From contig CALCHY010000283.1 in the NCBI GenBank assembly GCA_937907415.1, forward strand, positions 1 through 6,032: a stretch of 6,032 nt of DNA, written 5' to 3'. The stretch is from an uncultured Trueperaceae bacterium (GTDB lineage Bacteria; Deinococcota; Deinococci; Deinococcales; Trueperaceae). The position numbers and the translations under genes were made by a program. This document shows positions 1 to 5,941 of this stretch, one piece after another (within the stretch, counting starts at the first letter, position 1; every line of letters begins with the position of its first letter). A model generated the notes under the pieces. That model saw nothing but the letters and a program-made list of their open reading frames with translations. It did not search any database and had not been told where the DNA came from.

Positions 1-30
1 GCCGCGCTAGCCACCACGGACCAACGGCAC

Positions 31-57
31 TTTACAACTTTGTCATAACAATATAAC
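31..57 (+). promoter_or_regulatory. Putative sigma-70-type promoter of the sugar transport operon
   Basis: A TTTACA box at 31-36 (5 of 6 matches to TTGACA) and a TATAAC box at 52-57 (5 of 6 matches to TATAAT) lie in the most AT-rich stretch of an otherwise GC-rich window, just upstream of the first gene. The spacer is 15 bases, shorter than the optimal 17, which would suit a weak or activator/repressor-tuned promoter. Transcription would begin near 64, giving a leader of about 30 bases that contains the GGAGG ribosome binding site at 84-88. An alternative -35 box, TTGTCA at 40-45, has no good -10 partner at normal spacing. Seen by eye only; no start-site data. Confidence 0.5.
40..51. promoter_or_regulatory. 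Candidate operator: inverted repeat inside the promoter spacer
   Basis: TTGT-CATA-ACAA forms a 4+4 inverted repeat lying between the proposed -35 and -10 boxes, where a bound repressor would block RNA polymerase. The same half-sites recur around it: ACAA at 34-37 and TTGT at 59-62, so half-sites alternate in orientation through the promoter. A second, perfect palindrome, GTTCGAAC at 68-75, lies just after the predicted start site. Either could be the target of the GntR/UTRA regulator encoded at 4109-4870, since such regulators usually bind short palindromes in their own operon promoter. Short palindromes arise by chance, so this is only a candidate. Confidence 0.3.
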
Positions 58-95
58 CTTGTGGCACGTTCGAACTTGGAAGTGGAGGTCGCAAC

Positions 96-1391
96 ATGAG
101 GAGCAAGCTCTCGTCCTTCGTCCGCCTGGTGACCGCAGCAGCCCTGCTGGCCGCGGGAACCGCACTTGCCCAGGTGAACATCAGTTACCTCACCCACTGG
201 CCGCCTGAAACGGTCGACCTGCTCGAAGCTGCCATAACCAAGTACGAGGCGGCCAACCCCGGCGTGAAGATCGAGGTGCGCGCCGTACCGTTCGGCAACC
301 TCTTGAGCACCCTGCGCTCCCAGGCCAGCAGTCCAAGCGGCCCAACCATCACGGGCATATATGAGCTGTGGCTGCCGGAACTCGTCCAGGCCGGCATTGC
401 GGACGTAGCGCCCGCCGATTACACCGCCGACGTCAAGGCCAACTGGCCAGCCGGCCTAGTTGGCAGCGTGTCGGTAGCAGATCAGGTCTACGGCTACCCG
501 AACGAGGTCAACCTCTACGCCCTCAACTACAACAAGCGGCTCTTCGAAGAAGCCGGCATCGCCGGTCCTCCGACCACTTGGGACGAACTCGTTGGCGCTG
601 CAGAGAAGCTCACCAAACGCCAGGGCAACACCGTGACGCAGCAAGGCTTCGGGCTCATCAACTCTTGGCCAGCGGGCGTGGTGCACCCGTGGCTGTCGCT
701 CGTGTACTCCAACGGCGGCCAGCTCCTGGACGGCAACAAGGCCACCCTTGACGCAGCAGCCACCGAAGCCGTGACCGAGCTCTACCACCGCCTCATCTTC
801 GACGCCAAGGTCACGGACCCAGCCATGGGCACCGCCAACGCTTCGACCACTGGCCCGTACCTCCAGAACTTCGCCAACGGTCAGACGGCCATGATCATCA
901 TGGCCAACTGGTGGCAGAGCGCCCTGAAGGACTCGATGGGCGACGCCTTCTCCGACATCGCGACCGCCCCGATCCCGGTCGGGCCGAACGGCTCCGAACC
1001 CCACCCGGTCTCGTACGCCTGGCTCACCATGGTCAATAGCAAGGCGAACGCCGACCAGCGCGCCGCGGCCTGGGCCTTCCTCCGCTGGCTCGACGGCCCC
1101 GAAAGCGGCGAGCAGGGCTCTTCCGCGATGGGTGACATCCTCTCGAGCATGGGCATCATCCCCAGCCGCAACTCCGACGTCGTTGCCCACCAGGACGAGC
1201 TAAGCGCCCCGTTCCTCGCCGGGTACGTGTCGCAGCTTGCCAACGCGAGGCCGTTCCCCACCGTCCTCGGCGGCGAAGAGATCTCGAACACCTTGCAACA
1301 GTGGCTCGAGCGCGTCGAGTTCGGTCAGGCCGGCGTGGCTGACATGACCAAGCAAGCCAACCAAGAGATCGACGCCATCCTCAACCGCTGA
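96..1391 (+). CDS. ABC transporter extracytoplasmic sugar-binding protein (family 1, MalE-like)
   Basis: A 431-residue protein that captures a sugar outside the cytoplasmic membrane and delivers it to the permeases encoded just downstream. Residues 1-25 form a Sec signal peptide: basic start (R2, K4, R10), hydrophobic core and ALA at 23-25 before Q26, so signal peptidase I cleavage is expected. There is no lipobox cysteine, so it is secreted or periplasmic rather than a lipoprotein. Family features include the segment around residues 134-147 (YPNEVNLYALNYNK), followed by a FEEAGI...PPTTWDEL stretch and a late FANGQTAMIIM-WW segment (W272, W273), all typical of SBP_bac_1 proteins. Length matches the family (about 400-450). 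The ATG at 96 is preceded by GGAGG at 84-88 with 7-base spacing. The ligand cannot be read from sequence; context suggests a sugar or amino sugar. Confidence 0.93.
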   Translation: MRSKLSSFVRLVTAAALLAAGTALAQVNISYLTHWPPETVDLLEAAITKYEAANPGVKIEVRAVPFGNLLSTLRSQASSPSGPTITGIYELWLPELVQAGIADVAPADYTADVKANWPAGLVGSVSVADQVYGYPNEVNLYALNYNKRLFEEAGIAGPPTTWDELVGAAEKLTKRQGNTVTQQGFGLINSWPAGVVHPWLSLVYSNGGQLLDGNKATLDAAATEAVTELYHRLIFDAKVTDPAMGTANASTTGPYLQNFANGQTAMIIMANWWQSALKDSMGDAFSDIATAPIPVGPNGSEPHPVSYAWLTMVNSKANADQRAAAWAFLRWLDGPESGEQGSSAMGDILSSMGIIPSRNSDVVAHQDELSAPFLAGYVSQLANARPFPTVLGGEEISNTLQQWLERVEFGQAGVADMTKQANQEIDAILNR

Positions 1392-1408
1392 GCCTCACTC
1401 CCTCTACG

Positions 1409-1441
1409 GCTGCCCTGCCGCGCCTCGCGCGGTAGGGCAGC
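1409..1441 (+). promoter_or_regulatory. Strong intercistronic stem-loop after the binding-protein gene
   Basis: Bases 1409-1423 pair with 1427-1441 to make a 15-bp stem with a single G-U pair (1417-1433) and a 3-base loop (CTC at 1424-1426). No run of T follows, so it is not a classical intrinsic terminator. It sits 17 bases after the stop codon of the binding-protein gene, in the only sizeable gap of the operon. In other binding-protein-dependent systems, such as malE-malF, hairpins in this place protect the upstream message from 3' exonucleases or partly stop transcription, so that much more binding protein than permease is made. That role is inferred here; the pairing is seen directly. Confidence 0.7.
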
Positions 1442-1489
1442 ACTGCCGCCCTCCAGTCATGCTGGCCAAAGGACCATGAACGCATACTC

Positions 1490-2374
1490 GTGACCAGACG
1501 CCCACGCACCCCCTGGCCCTTCCTCATGCTCAGCCCCGGAATCGGGCTGCTTGGGGTGTTCGTCCTCCTGCCCATCTTGCTTACGGCGTGGATCAGCCTT
1601 CACTCCTGGTCCATGTACACGCCGCTATCTGACATGACGTTCGTTGGCCTCGAGAACTACCGCGGCCTACTTGCCGACCGCACCTTCATGCGGAGCCTCA
1701 CCAACACACTGCTCTATTCGGGCCTCTCCATCGGGCTGATCTTGCCGCTCGCGTTCCTCGTCGGGCAGTTCCTCTACCGCAGTGCTCTGAGGGGCAAAGG
1801 CGCGCTGCGCGCGGTAGTGTTCCTGCCCTACATGATCCCGACCATCGCGGTAGCAATCATCTGGGGCTACCTCTACGCGCCCCTCTACGGGCCCCTCAAT
1901 CAGATCTTGGGCTGGTTCGGGTTACCGCCACAAGCGTGGCTCGGCTCGGTCAATCAGGCCATGTTCTCGCTCGTCATCTTCAACGTGTGGCAGACGTTGG
2001 GGTATTACACGATCTTGGTGCTTGCCGGCCTGACCCAGATCCCGACCGTCTACTACGAAGCTGCCGTGATCGACGGCGCCAACGGTTGGCAACAGGTTTG
2101 GCGCATCACGCTGCCGCTCCTCAGGCGCACGCTCCTGTTCGTCGTCATCATCGCCATGATCAACAGTGTGCAGGTATTCGACCCCGTCTACGTACTCACG
2201 CAGGGCGGACCTGCCAGCGCCACGACCGTGCTGTCTTACCAGGTCTACAAGAACGCTTTCGAGTTCGGCTTGGCCGGTAAAGCCAGCAGCATGGCGTTCG
2301 TGCTCTTCCTCGTGCTGGTCGTGGCCGTTGCCGCCGTCATTCGCCTCCTCAGAGACCCGTCCGGCGAGCCCTGA
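1490..2374 (+). CDS. ABC sugar transporter permease, MalF-type
   Basis: A 294-residue integral membrane protein of the BPD_transp_1 family, one half of the membrane channel of a carbohydrate importer (CUT1 type). It begins with a short basic tail (RRPR) followed by a first membrane helix at about residues 13-35, with five more hydrophobic segments after it. The EAA loop that docks the ATPase is clear: YYEAAVIDGANGWQQVWRI, with the EAA at 190-192 and the conserved Gly-Ala following. The chosen GTG start at 1490 gives the usual short N-terminus. It has no good ribosome binding site at normal distance: AAAGGA at 1468-1473 is 16 bases away. A later ATG at 1526 would cut into the tail before helix 1. 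The stop overlaps the next start by one base (TGATG), implying coupled translation with the partner permease. The ATPase is not encoded here. Confidence 0.92.
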   Translation: MTRRPRTPWPFLMLSPGIGLLGVFVLLPILLTAWISLHSWSMYTPLSDMTFVGLENYRGLLADRTFMRSLTNTLLYSGLSIGLILPLAFLVGQFLYRSALRGKGALRAVVFLPYMIPTIAVAIIWGYLYAPLYGPLNQILGWFGLPPQAWLGSVNQAMFSLVIFNVWQTLGYYTILVLAGLTQIPTVYYEAAVIDGANGWQQVWRITLPLLRRTLLFVVIIAMINSVQVFDPVYVLTQGGPASATTVLSYQVYKNAFEFGLAGKASSMAFVLFLVLVVAVAAVIRLLRDPSGEP

Positions 2375-3231
2375 TGATCAGCCAGTTGGGTGGGCGGAGC
2401 AGCTCGGGGCGGCGCCTGGCGCTCGCCTGGCAGACGGTCGGTTACGTGTTGGTTGCGGCCATCATGCTGTTCCCGCTCTTCTGGATGGTGGCGTCCAGCT
2501 TCAAGACGGCACAGCAACTGCAGGCGCTGCCACCCGTGTGGCTGCCGACTCAGCTTGACTTCAGCGCCTACGAGCGGGCGTTCAGCACCGTGCCGTTCGC
2601 GCGTTCGTTCCTCAACTCGTTCGTCATAGCCGGCGGCACCACGCTCGGCATCCTCGTCACGAGCATCATGGCCGGCTACGTCTTCGCCAAACTGAGGTTC
2701 AGGGGGCGAGAAGTCCTCTTCGGGCTGGTGCTGGCCACCATGTTCCTCCCGCCCATCGTCATGCTCGTGCCCCTGTTCCGGATAGTGCAAGCGCTGGGGC
2801 TCACGGACACGCTGGCCGGCGTCATGCTCCCCAACCTCGCCAACGCCTTCGGCATCTTCCTCATGCGGCAGTTCGTAGCTGGCATTCCGGACGAGGTACT
2901 CGAGTCGGCGCGCATCGACGGCGCCTCCGAGTGGACCAACCTGTGGCGCATCGTGTTCCCGCTGCTCGGACCAGCGATCGCCGCGCTGGCCGTGTTCGCG
3001 TTCACGTTCCATTGGAACTCGTTCCTGTGGCCCCTCACCGTCTTGCAGAGCCCCGACTCACAGACGGTGGTGTTGGCCCTCAACCGGCTCGTGTCGTACA
3101 CCTCTGCCATCAAGTTCCAGAACGTGGTCATGGCCGGCGCAGTCATAAGCGTGCTGCCCAACGTCATCCTGTTTCTCTTCCTGCAGCGCAGCTTCATCAC
3201 CGGGATCTCGCAGACTGGGCTCAAGGGGTGA
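2374..3231 (+). CDS. ABC sugar transporter permease, MalG-type
   Basis: A 285-residue membrane protein, the second BPD_transp_1 subunit that pairs with the upstream MalF-type permease. A first membrane helix at about residues 17-38 precedes the LFWMVASSFKT stretch, and PLFWM...SFK is typical of MalG-like proteins at this position. Further helices follow, and the EAA loop reads VLESARIDGASEWTNLWRI with E177 and S178-A179 in place of the strict EAA, a common variation in this family. Its C-terminus is close to the typical family end (FLQRSFITGISQTGLKG), which supports a complete gene. The ATG at 2374 shares its A with the TGA of the preceding gene, so the two subunits are probably made in equal amounts by translational coupling. 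Its 3' end contains the ribosome binding site of the kinase-like gene that follows. Confidence 0.93.
   Translation: MISQLGGRSSSGRRLALAWQTVGYVLVAAIMLFPLFWMVASSFKTAQQLQALPPVWLPTQLDFSAYERAFSTVPFARSFLNSFVIAGGTTLGILVTSIMAGYVFAKLRFRGREVLFGLVLATMFLPPIVMLVPLFRIVQALGLTDTLAGVMLPNLANAFGIFLMRQFVAGIPDEVLESARIDGASEWTNLWRIVFPLLGPAIAALAVFAFTFHWNSFLWPLTVLQSPDSQTVVLALNRLVSYTSAIKFQNVVMAGAVISVLPNVILFLFLQRSFITGISQTGLKG
3223..3231 (+). promoter_or_regulatory. Ribosome binding site that bears on the start of the ROK gene
   Basis: AAGGGGTGA is nearly the full anti-Shine-Dalgarno complement AAGGAGGTGA, lacking one base. It lies inside the last codons and stop of the MalG-type permease. It is well placed for a TTG start at 3237 (5-8 bases away depending on which part pairs), but it overlaps the GTG at 3228, so it cannot serve that start. 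The sequence thus favours TTG 3237 by ribosome binding, and GTG 3228 by the familiar 4-base GTGA stop-start overlap. Confidence 0.5.
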
Positions 3232-4112
3232 GCGGTTTGAGCCCCGCACCCGCCTATCTCGGACTGGACGTCGGAGGCACGAACGTGCGCCTGGCCGTGT
3301 GGAACGAGGGTCTACCTCGGACGGTGGCGACGAGGCCCCTGCCAGCCGACCGCCGCTCGTTCCTGACGCTGGTAGCGGAGCTCGTGGCGCCGTACCGGGC
3401 CGCTGGCCTTGGCATCGGACTGCCGGGCGTGGCGTTCGACCAGCACGTTACCTGGGTGCCCAACGCACCTTTCCTCGCGGGCACCGACCTGATCCCCGAC
3501 CTGGCAGCCATGTGCCGTGCCCCTGCTTTCAGCGCCAACGACGCGCACACCGCGTTGCTAGCCGAGGCGAGGTTCGGAGCCGCCCGCGACGCGCGGGTAG
3601 CTCTGCTGGTTAGCGTAGGGACGGGCGTAGGCGGCGGCGTCTTGATAGCCGGGCGCGTGTTCCGCGGCGCCAGCGGCTCGGCGGGGTCGTTCGGTTGGAT
3701 GAACCTTGGCCTGCCTGACTTGGAGCACCCCGAGCACGGGCAACTCGAGTTGGTTGGGTCGGGCACGGCGTTGGCTGCGGCGGCACGAGGCCTCGGGCTC
3801 ACGCCGCAGGGGCTGATCGCGGCCGCGCGCGCAGGTCAGGCTAGCGCAGTCGCCATCGTCGACGAGTTGGCCCACCACTTGGGTGTGGCTTTCGGCACCC
3901 TAGCCTCGGTGTTCGACCCCGAGATCATGCTCGTAGCCGGCGGCCTAAGCGCTGAGTTCGACCTGTTGGCGCCCGGGATCACTGCGGCAGTCCGCCGCTG
4001 GGCCTCGCCCTCTGGCAGAACCGTGCCCGTGGCGCAGGCGGCGCTTGGCCCAGATGCCGGAGCCATAGGAGCTGCTGTGCTCGCCAAGGAAGGGAGGACG
4101 GCGTTCATATGA
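3228..4112 (+). CDS. ROK-family sugar kinase-like protein, divergent and without the zinc motif
   Basis: Numbered from GTG 3228 the protein has 294 residues, close to the ROK norm of about 300; TTG 3237 would give 291. Actin-like ATPase signatures are present: LGLDVGGTN (D14, G16-T18), a GIGLPG strand followed by VPNAP around N79, SANDAH with the probable catalytic base D105, the phosphate loop GTGVGGG at 131-137, and late FDPEIMLVAGGLS and GPDAGAIGAA segments. The expected role is ATP-dependent phosphorylation of an imported sugar in the cytoplasm. The segment that normally reads GE-x-GH, whose Glu and His hold the sugar, here reads GSFGW at 153-157. The usual zinc-binding cysteine cluster after it is absent; the only cysteine is C96. 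It has no N-terminal winged helix, so it is not a ROK repressor. Substrate unknown; glucose or N-acetylglucosamine kinases are the nearest known functions. Confidence 0.85.
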   Translation: MSGLSPAPAYLGLDVGGTNVRLAVWNEGLPRTVATRPLPADRRSFLTLVAELVAPYRAAGLGIGLPGVAFDQHVTWVPNAPFLAGTDLIPDLAAMCRAPAFSANDAHTALLAEARFGAARDARVALLVSVGTGVGGGVLIAGRVFRGASGSAGSFGWMNLGLPDLEHPEHGQLELVGSGTALAAAARGLGLTPQGLIAAARAGQASAVAIVDELAHHLGVAFGTLASVFDPEIMLVAGGLSAEFDLLAPGITAAVRRWASPSGRTVPVAQAALGPDAGAIGAAVLAKEGRTAFI

Positions 4113-4870
4113 AGCGCATCGACCGCGGCCGACCCGAACCGCTCTACCACCAGCTAGAAGTGCTCCTCAGGGGGAGGATCCTCTCTGGCGAGTGGCCGCC
4201 GGGCACGCGCATTCCAACCGAGAAGGACCTATGCGACTCGTACCACGTGAGCCGCGTGACTGCTCGCCAGGCGATCAAGAACCTGGTCGACGGCGGCTTC
4301 CTTGACCGCACCCCTGGGCGCGGCACCTTCGTGCGTGCCCCGCTGCTAACGGCGGGAGAGCGCGGACTGCGGTCGTTCAGTGAGGACATGCGCGACCTGA
4401 GCTTGAGGCCCGGAACCGTGCTCCTCGATCTGAGCACCGTGCCCGCGGACCGCACGGAACTCGAGCGCCTTGACTTACCGAGCGGATCGCAAGTCGTGAG
4501 GATAAGGCGCCTACGCACGGGCGATGGTTACCCGATCGGACTCCAACTCACCCGCCTGCCCGCCCACCGCTTCGCTTCCCTGAAGGCCACCGACCTCGCG
4601 GACGGCTCCCTCTACGAGCTGCTCGAACGGCGTTACGGCGTGGTCATAACGGAAGCGCGGGAGAAGTTCTGGGCCACCAAGGTCGGCGCCGAGGACGCGG
4701 CGGTGTTGCAGGTCGCGACCGGCGCGCCTGCGTTCCGCGTCGAGCGTCTGGCGTTCGACGAGCACGGCCCGCTCGAGTTCACGACCTCGCTCATGCGCGG
4801 AGATCGCTACCAGATTCAGTGGGTTCTCAAGGGTCGCGGCGCTCAGCGCCCCGCCCAGGAAGGAAGTTGA
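4109..4870 (+). CDS. GntR-family (HutC-type) transcriptional regulator with UTRA domain
   Basis: A 253-residue DNA-binding regulator. Residues 8-76 form the winged helix: PLYHQL near 11-16, PPGTRIPTEKDL at 30-41, recognition segment VSRVTARQAI at 47-56 with S48, R49, T51 and R53 at the usual DNA-contact positions, and the wing PGRGTFV at 69-75. Residues about 92-245 match the UTRA ligand-sensing fold, including ERLDLP...RIRRLRTGDGYPIG and the terminal LEFTTSLMRGDRYQIQ. UTRA domains of this type (NagR/YvoA, DasR, TreR relatives) typically bind sugar phosphates, so the product of the preceding kinase-like gene is a natural effector (inference). The ATG overlaps the ROK stop by four bases (ATGA), with GGGAGG at 4092-4097 upstream. 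It probably acts as an autoregulating repressor on the promoter at 31-57. Confidence 0.92.
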   Translation: MKRIDRGRPEPLYHQLEVLLRGRILSGEWPPGTRIPTEKDLCDSYHVSRVTARQAIKNLVDGGFLDRTPGRGTFVRAPLLTAGERGLRSFSEDMRDLSLRPGTVLLDLSTVPADRTELERLDLPSGSQVVRIRRLRTGDGYPIGLQLTRLPAHRFASLKATDLADGSLYELLERRYGVVITEAREKFWATKVGAEDAAVLQVATGAPAFRVERLAFDEHGPLEFTTSLMRGDRYQIQWVLKGRGAQRPAQEGS

Positions 4871-4875
4871 CCATC

Positions 4876-5670
4876 ATGTCCACCCTTTACGTCAGCCGGC
4901 TTACCGCGCTCGCTGAGCAGGCCGCCAGCGCTAACGAGTCGGCCTTCGAGGAGGCCTCGAACGCCATGGCGGAGTCGTTGGCCAGCGGTGGCCTCGTGCA
5001 CCTGTACGGGTCGGGGCACTCGGTGCTGCCCGTCCAGGAAACGTTCCCGCGCTACGGGTCGTACGTCGGCTTCAACCCCCTCACCGACCCACGCCTCATG
5101 TGGCACAACGTCCTCGGCGCGGGCGGGGTGCGAGAACTCCTGTGGCTCGAGCGCACGGAGCACTACGCCGAGAAGTTCCTCGACCACCAACCGCTGAACG
5201 CTGGCGACACCGTCATCATCTTCGGCCACTCCGGCTCCAACTCGTCGGGCATAGACACGGCCCTGTACGCCAAGAAGCGCGGCCTCACGGTGGTGGCCAT
5301 TACGGCCAAGTCCAACATGAGCAAGCCGGCGACGCACAGCTCCGGCAAGCGCCTGCCGCACGCCGCCGATATCGTCATAGACACGGGCGCGCCCGTCGAG
5401 GACTCCATCGTGCCCATCGAGGGCTGGTCGCGTCCGGTTTCCGGCTCCTCCACGGTGCTCGCGATGATAATGATGCACGAGCTCGTCTCTCGCACCGCAC
5501 AGAAGCTGGCCGACCGCGGCATCGAGTTGCCGGTGTTCGCCTCTCCCACGATTCCGGGCGTTACCCTCCACGACACCGACGTCATATACGGCGCCTACCG
5601 CGAGCGCATGCTCGCGGCAGAACAGAAGCACCTGCCGCAGTTCAAGAAGACCATGGCTGGGGAGGGTTAA
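4876..5670 (+). CDS. SIS-domain sugar-phosphate protein, UPF0309-like
   Basis: A 264-residue cytoplasmic protein with one sugar isomerase (SIS) domain. After an N-terminal helical stretch comes VHLYGSGHSVLPVQE, with GSGHS at 45-49, and later VIIFGHSGSNSSGID, with the Ser/Gly-rich phosphate loop GHSGSNSSG at 117-125, then a GLTVVAIT strand and an HAADIVIDTG segment. This order and length resemble UPF0309 proteins more than GlmS, MurQ or GmhA. The ATG at 4876 is preceded by AGGAAGGAAG at 4857-4866 with 9-base spacing, which is much better than an upstream GTG at 4819 lying inside the regulator gene. Family members bind sugar phosphates. From memory, the Streptomyces coelicolor relative SCO4393 (NagS) has been reported to dehydrate N-acetylglucosamine-6-phosphate; whether that holds here is unknown. 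Lying in an operon with a ROK kinase, it probably acts on the phosphorylated import product. Confidence 0.88.
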   Translation: MSTLYVSRLTALAEQAASANESAFEEASNAMAESLASGGLVHLYGSGHSVLPVQETFPRYGSYVGFNPLTDPRLMWHNVLGAGGVRELLWLERTEHYAEKFLDHQPLNAGDTVIIFGHSGSNSSGIDTALYAKKRGLTVVAITAKSNMSKPATHSSGKRLPHAADIVIDTGAPVEDSIVPIEGWSRPVSGSSTVLAMIMMHELVSRTAQKLADRGIELPVFASPTIPGVTLHDTDVIYGAYRERMLAAEQKHLPQFKKTMAGEG

Positions 5671-5685
5671 GTAGAGTTCCCCAGC
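5656..5685 (+). terminator. Possible end-of-operon stem-loop overlapping the SIS gene stop
   Basis: GCTGGGGA at 5656-5663 pairs perfectly with TCCCCAGC at 5678-5685. One G-T pair on each side (5655-5686 and 5664-5677) can extend the stem, and the loop is 12-14 bases. The TAA stop at 5668-5670 lies in the loop. There is no T-run on either strand, so it is not a standard intrinsic terminator. It lies between the converging plus-strand operon and the minus-strand remnants, where a transcript end or 3' protective hairpin is expected. Confidence 0.35.
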
Positions 5686-5713
5686 TTAGGCGGCGACTGC
5701 GCGGGCCGCGGTT

Positions 5714-5941
5714 TCAGTCAACCTGCGGTTCGTCCAGCGCTGCCGCCATGACCTCGCCCACCACAGCGTCTCGCCCGCCCAGGGTCATCAACCCCTCGAT
5801 GACCCCGCGGCGGTCGGCAACGCCGCGGTTCTGACTCAACTTCCACTTGCCTGCCAACCCGGTCAGCGCGAGGCTCACGCCAACGAACCCCTTGAGGTGG
5901 GCGGCTACCCCCGCTCCCCCCACCCAGCCCGGATCTCCGTA
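5714..5941 (-). pseudogene. paiB: C-terminal remnant of a PaiB-like FMN-binding protein
   Basis: The minus strand reads an open stretch of about 75 codons after an in-frame TAG at 5942-5944 and ends with TGA at 5714-5716. Its translation contains HLKGFVGVSLALTGLAGKWK and then LSQNRGVADRRGVIEGL. The GKWKLSQNR signature, preceded by a VG(F/V) strand and followed by DR-GVI-GL, is typical of the C-terminal third of PaiB-family proteins (FMN_bind_2, about 200 residues). The N-terminal flavin-binding split barrel is missing: upstream of the stop the frame carries only shadow sequence. A GTG at 5923 could formally start a 69-residue peptide, but it would not be a working PaiB domain. It is therefore called a truncated remnant. 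The family assignment is by recognition of the motif, not by a search. Confidence 0.6.

Noticed and set aside
456..1190. Long minus-strand open frame opposite the binding-protein gene (244 codons)
   Set aside because: Its translation is valine/glycine/arginine-rich antisense shadow with no recognisable domain; such frames are common opposite GC-rich genes.
2245..3012. Long minus-strand open frame opposite the permeases (255 codons)
   Set aside because: Composition is charged and repetitive (E, H, R, G), the typical antisense of hydrophobic membrane-protein codons; no domain or ribosome site seen.
2931..3227. Upstream extension of the ROK reading frame back to 2931
   Set aside because: This part lies wholly inside the MalG-type permease gene in another frame and reads as arginine/histidine-rich shadow; the ROK fold starts with LGLDVGGT soon after 3250.
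4838..4850. GGCGC-TCA... small hairpin near the end of the regulator gene (5-bp stem, 3-base loop)
   Set aside because: Too short to stand out in GC-rich coding sequence and it lies within codons of the regulator; no T-run follows.
4819..4875. GTG at 4819 as start of the SIS-domain gene
   Set aside because: It would add 19 low-complexity basic residues encoded within the regulator gene; the ATG at 4876 has a strong ribosome binding site and matches the expected N-terminus.
4843..5631. Minus-strand open frame opposite the SIS gene (262 codons)
   Set aside because: Antisense shadow of a well-supported gene; no motif recognised.
5698..5713. GC-rich palindromic stretch around CCGCGG as a terminator for the minus-strand genes
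   Set aside because: The arms leave too small a loop, and no T-run follows on either strand.
5100..5834. Plus-strand 244-codon frame overlapping the SIS gene and running past its stop
   Set aside because: Arginine/histidine-rich out-of-frame translation of the SIS gene; the part beyond 5670 is antisense to the PaiB-like remnant.
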